Source: Bacteroidales bacterium
GTDB lineage: Bacteria; Bacteroidota; Bacteroidia; Bacteroidales; UBA7960
Length of the DNA: 7,245 nt
Assembly (NCBI GenBank): GCA_007122505.1
Contig: SKTQ01000200.1
Span: 1 to 7,245 of the forward strand
Direction of reading: 5' to 3'
Position numbers and translations under genes: made by a program. Under the pieces are notes generated by a model. The model had not been told where the DNA came from. It ran no database searches and saw only the letters and a program-made list of their open reading frames with translations. Of this stretch, positions 6,541 through 7,245 are shown in pieces. Each line of letters starts with the position of its first letter. Within the stretch, counting starts at the first letter, position 1.

Positions 6541-6738
6541 CTATTTTTCAATCTCAAATGAAATTTTGGCATTCACTGCGTAGGAAATGATCTCACCATT
6601 TTCTACATTGGCATTCATGTACTTGATAAAAATCGACCTGATATTCTTCAATGTTTTGTTAGCTTCCCTAACTGCATTTTCTGTTGCTTCTGTGAATCCT
6701 TTTTCTGAGGTGCCAATTACTTCAATTACTTTGATCAT
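6541..6738 (-). CDS. Dodecin family protein without flavin-stacking tryptophan
   Basis: This is a 65-residue protein of the dodecin family. These very small beta-alpha-beta-beta proteins assemble into hollow dodecamers, and characterised members store flavins in the cytoplasm. The layout is complete: first strand IKVIEVIGTS, single helix KGFTEATENAVREANKTLKN, then two strands, IRSIFIKYMNANVENGEI and YAVNAKISFEIE. GTSEKGF.EA..NAV..A.KTL.NI and VENG.I..Y.VNAKISF are family hallmarks. In archaeal and actinobacterial dodecins an aromatic Trp shortly after the helix stacks on the isoalloxazine ring; here that position reads Ser-Ile-Phe, and the protein has no Trp at all. It may therefore bind another ligand or none. 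There is no signal peptide. No Shine-Dalgarno is present; a TATAAT lies at 6768-6773 on the minus strand, about 30 bases upstream of the ATG, without a well-spaced partner. The gene is probably monocistronic. Confidence 0.93.
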   Translation of the reverse strand: MIKVIEVIGTSEKGFTEATENAVREANKTLKNIRSIFIKYMNANVENGEIISYAVNAKISFEIEK

Positions 6739-7167
6739 GACTAAAATGGTTTAAGTTTAACAATTGAATTATAATACCGGATTAAATAGAAATACCATGC
6801 CAAAAAACCTGGAAAAATATGACTATTTCCAGCTATCCTTTTAGTGATAGGCCATTAAAAGGATTGTTTCCAAAAGCAAAAATCAGATTAATGGCAGTTT
6901 GTGCAACTAACTCAACAGAAATGGGGAAAATTCAACCGTTTTACATTTGAAGATTTGTTTCACAAATGGATGGACTTATTGTTGGTTTCACTTCATTGGG
7001 TTTATTTTTGAAAATAATCTGTTCACCTTTTTTCCGTTAGTCTGCAGACAATTATAGTTCACAATCGGCCAATTGATCGCTATAGAATGCAAAGCAACTA
7101 ACGCCTCCGAATATCTCCGATCTGCATGACTGCGATATTAAATATTCAGGCAGTATTTACTGCTTTT
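6739..7167. other. Intergenic region, AT-rich, no gene recognised
   Basis: About 430 bases lie between the dodecin start and the putative gene end at the right edge. Apart from the tandem hairpins at 6809-6864 and the TATAAT at 6768-6773, I see no coding region with family resemblance, no tRNA and no repeat array. The stretch from about 6865 to 7160 holds nothing I can name. Confidence 0.5.
6802..6864 (-). terminator. Tandem hairpins ending in a U-tract, upstream of dodecin
   Basis: Read on the minus strand, a 12-bp stem (6835-6864, arms attaining 11 Watson-Crick pairs plus one G-U position, 6-base loop) is followed after two bases by a second stem. That stem has arms ctggaaa (6826-6832) and tttccag (6809-6815) with a 10-base loop. 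One G and a run of six T (6802-6807) come next. The second stem plus T-run looks like a rho-independent terminator about 64 bases upstream of the dodecin start codon. It could end readthrough from the gene to the right, end a small RNA, or act in the dodecin leader. Confidence 0.35.
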
Positions 7168-7245
7168 TCAGAATGGCTTTGGTTTGAATCCCTCCGGATT
7201 GATAATACTGGCACTGTCGCCGGTGGCCCTGATCACGAGCAGGCC
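7168..7245 (-). CDS. Possible C-terminal end of an unidentified protein
   Basis: On the minus strand an open frame enters from the right edge and ends at a TGA (7168-7170), giving 25 visible residues: GLLVIRATGDSAS, then IINPEGFKPKPF. The segment reads like a beta-strand-rich protein tail (GLLVIRATG, then a Gly/Pro/Lys end), and local GC is higher than in the adjoining spacer, which favours coding sequence. The pattern is loosely like the last Ig-type domain of some glycoside hydrolases, but 25 residues are too few to assign a family. Confidence 0.4.
   Translation of the reverse strand, partial: GLLVIRATGDSASIINPEGFKPKPF

Noticed and set aside
6966..7040. 24-residue hydrophobic small ORF (starts MDGLIVGF)
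   Set aside because: It could be a membrane microprotein, but there is no ribosome site or conservation evidence, and short hydrophobic frames are common by chance in T-rich DNA.
7150..7168. gcagta/tactgc palindrome followed by five T on the plus strand
   Set aside because: The loop is only two bases (five pairs with a realistic loop), and no plus-strand gene ends nearby.
1..7245. Mobile element, CRISPR array, tRNA/rRNA, toxin-antitoxin or defence genes
   Set aside because: No transposase or integrase, no spaced direct repeats, no cloverleaf or rRNA core sequence, and no defence-type domain is visible; all sizeable genes have metabolic-type families.

Overview
The window looks like ordinary chromosomal DNA of a Bacteroidota-type bacterium. 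The DNA is AT-leaning, and start codons are preceded by A-rich stretches with no clear Shine-Dalgarno. The Mrp-type ATPase has the CxxC-less, 'EKYYIFGKGGG'-type sequence that I associate with Bacteroidetes homologues. No rRNA, tRNA, insertion sequence, CRISPR array or phage gene is visible. The assignment rests on these traits and on remembered family sequences, not on a database search.

Left part (1-2295, plus strand): three genes run in one direction. The first is a trans-sulfuration-family PLP enzyme of the methionine gamma-lyase/cystathionine lyase type, cut by the left edge. Next comes an OsmC-type thiol protein, whose stop overlaps by one base the start of a short Mrp/NBP35 P-loop ATPase (TAATG junction). 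Together they suggest sulfur-compound handling linked to Fe-S cluster trafficking or thiol/peroxide defence. The linkage is inference.

Middle (2322-3037): a small DUF2007 gene on the minus strand converges on mrp, with a perfect 10-bp inverted repeat at the meeting point. A gene-free stretch of about 470 bases follows. It holds several small hairpins and a very AT-rich block.

Right-centre (3038-6374, minus strand): a two-gene operon encodes a large cytoplasmic CocE/NonD-type alpha/beta hydrolase (X-Pro dipeptidyl-peptidase fold, complete Ser-Asp-His triad) and, 31 bases downstream, an ATP-grasp ligase. The ligase has an ATP-grasp core related to biotin carboxylase but lacks the carboxylase catalytic residues. 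A bond-forming ATP-grasp enzyme beside an amide/ester hydrolase is the most promising candidate here for an uncharacterised small-molecule or peptide pathway.

Right end (6375-7245): a 65-residue dodecin-family protein with no tryptophan lies on the minus strand. It sits between a 13-bp inverted repeat (downstream side, ahead of the hydrolase gene) and tandem hairpins with a U-tract (upstream side). About 430 bases of apparently non-coding DNA follow, then possibly the last 25 codons of another minus-strand gene at the edge.
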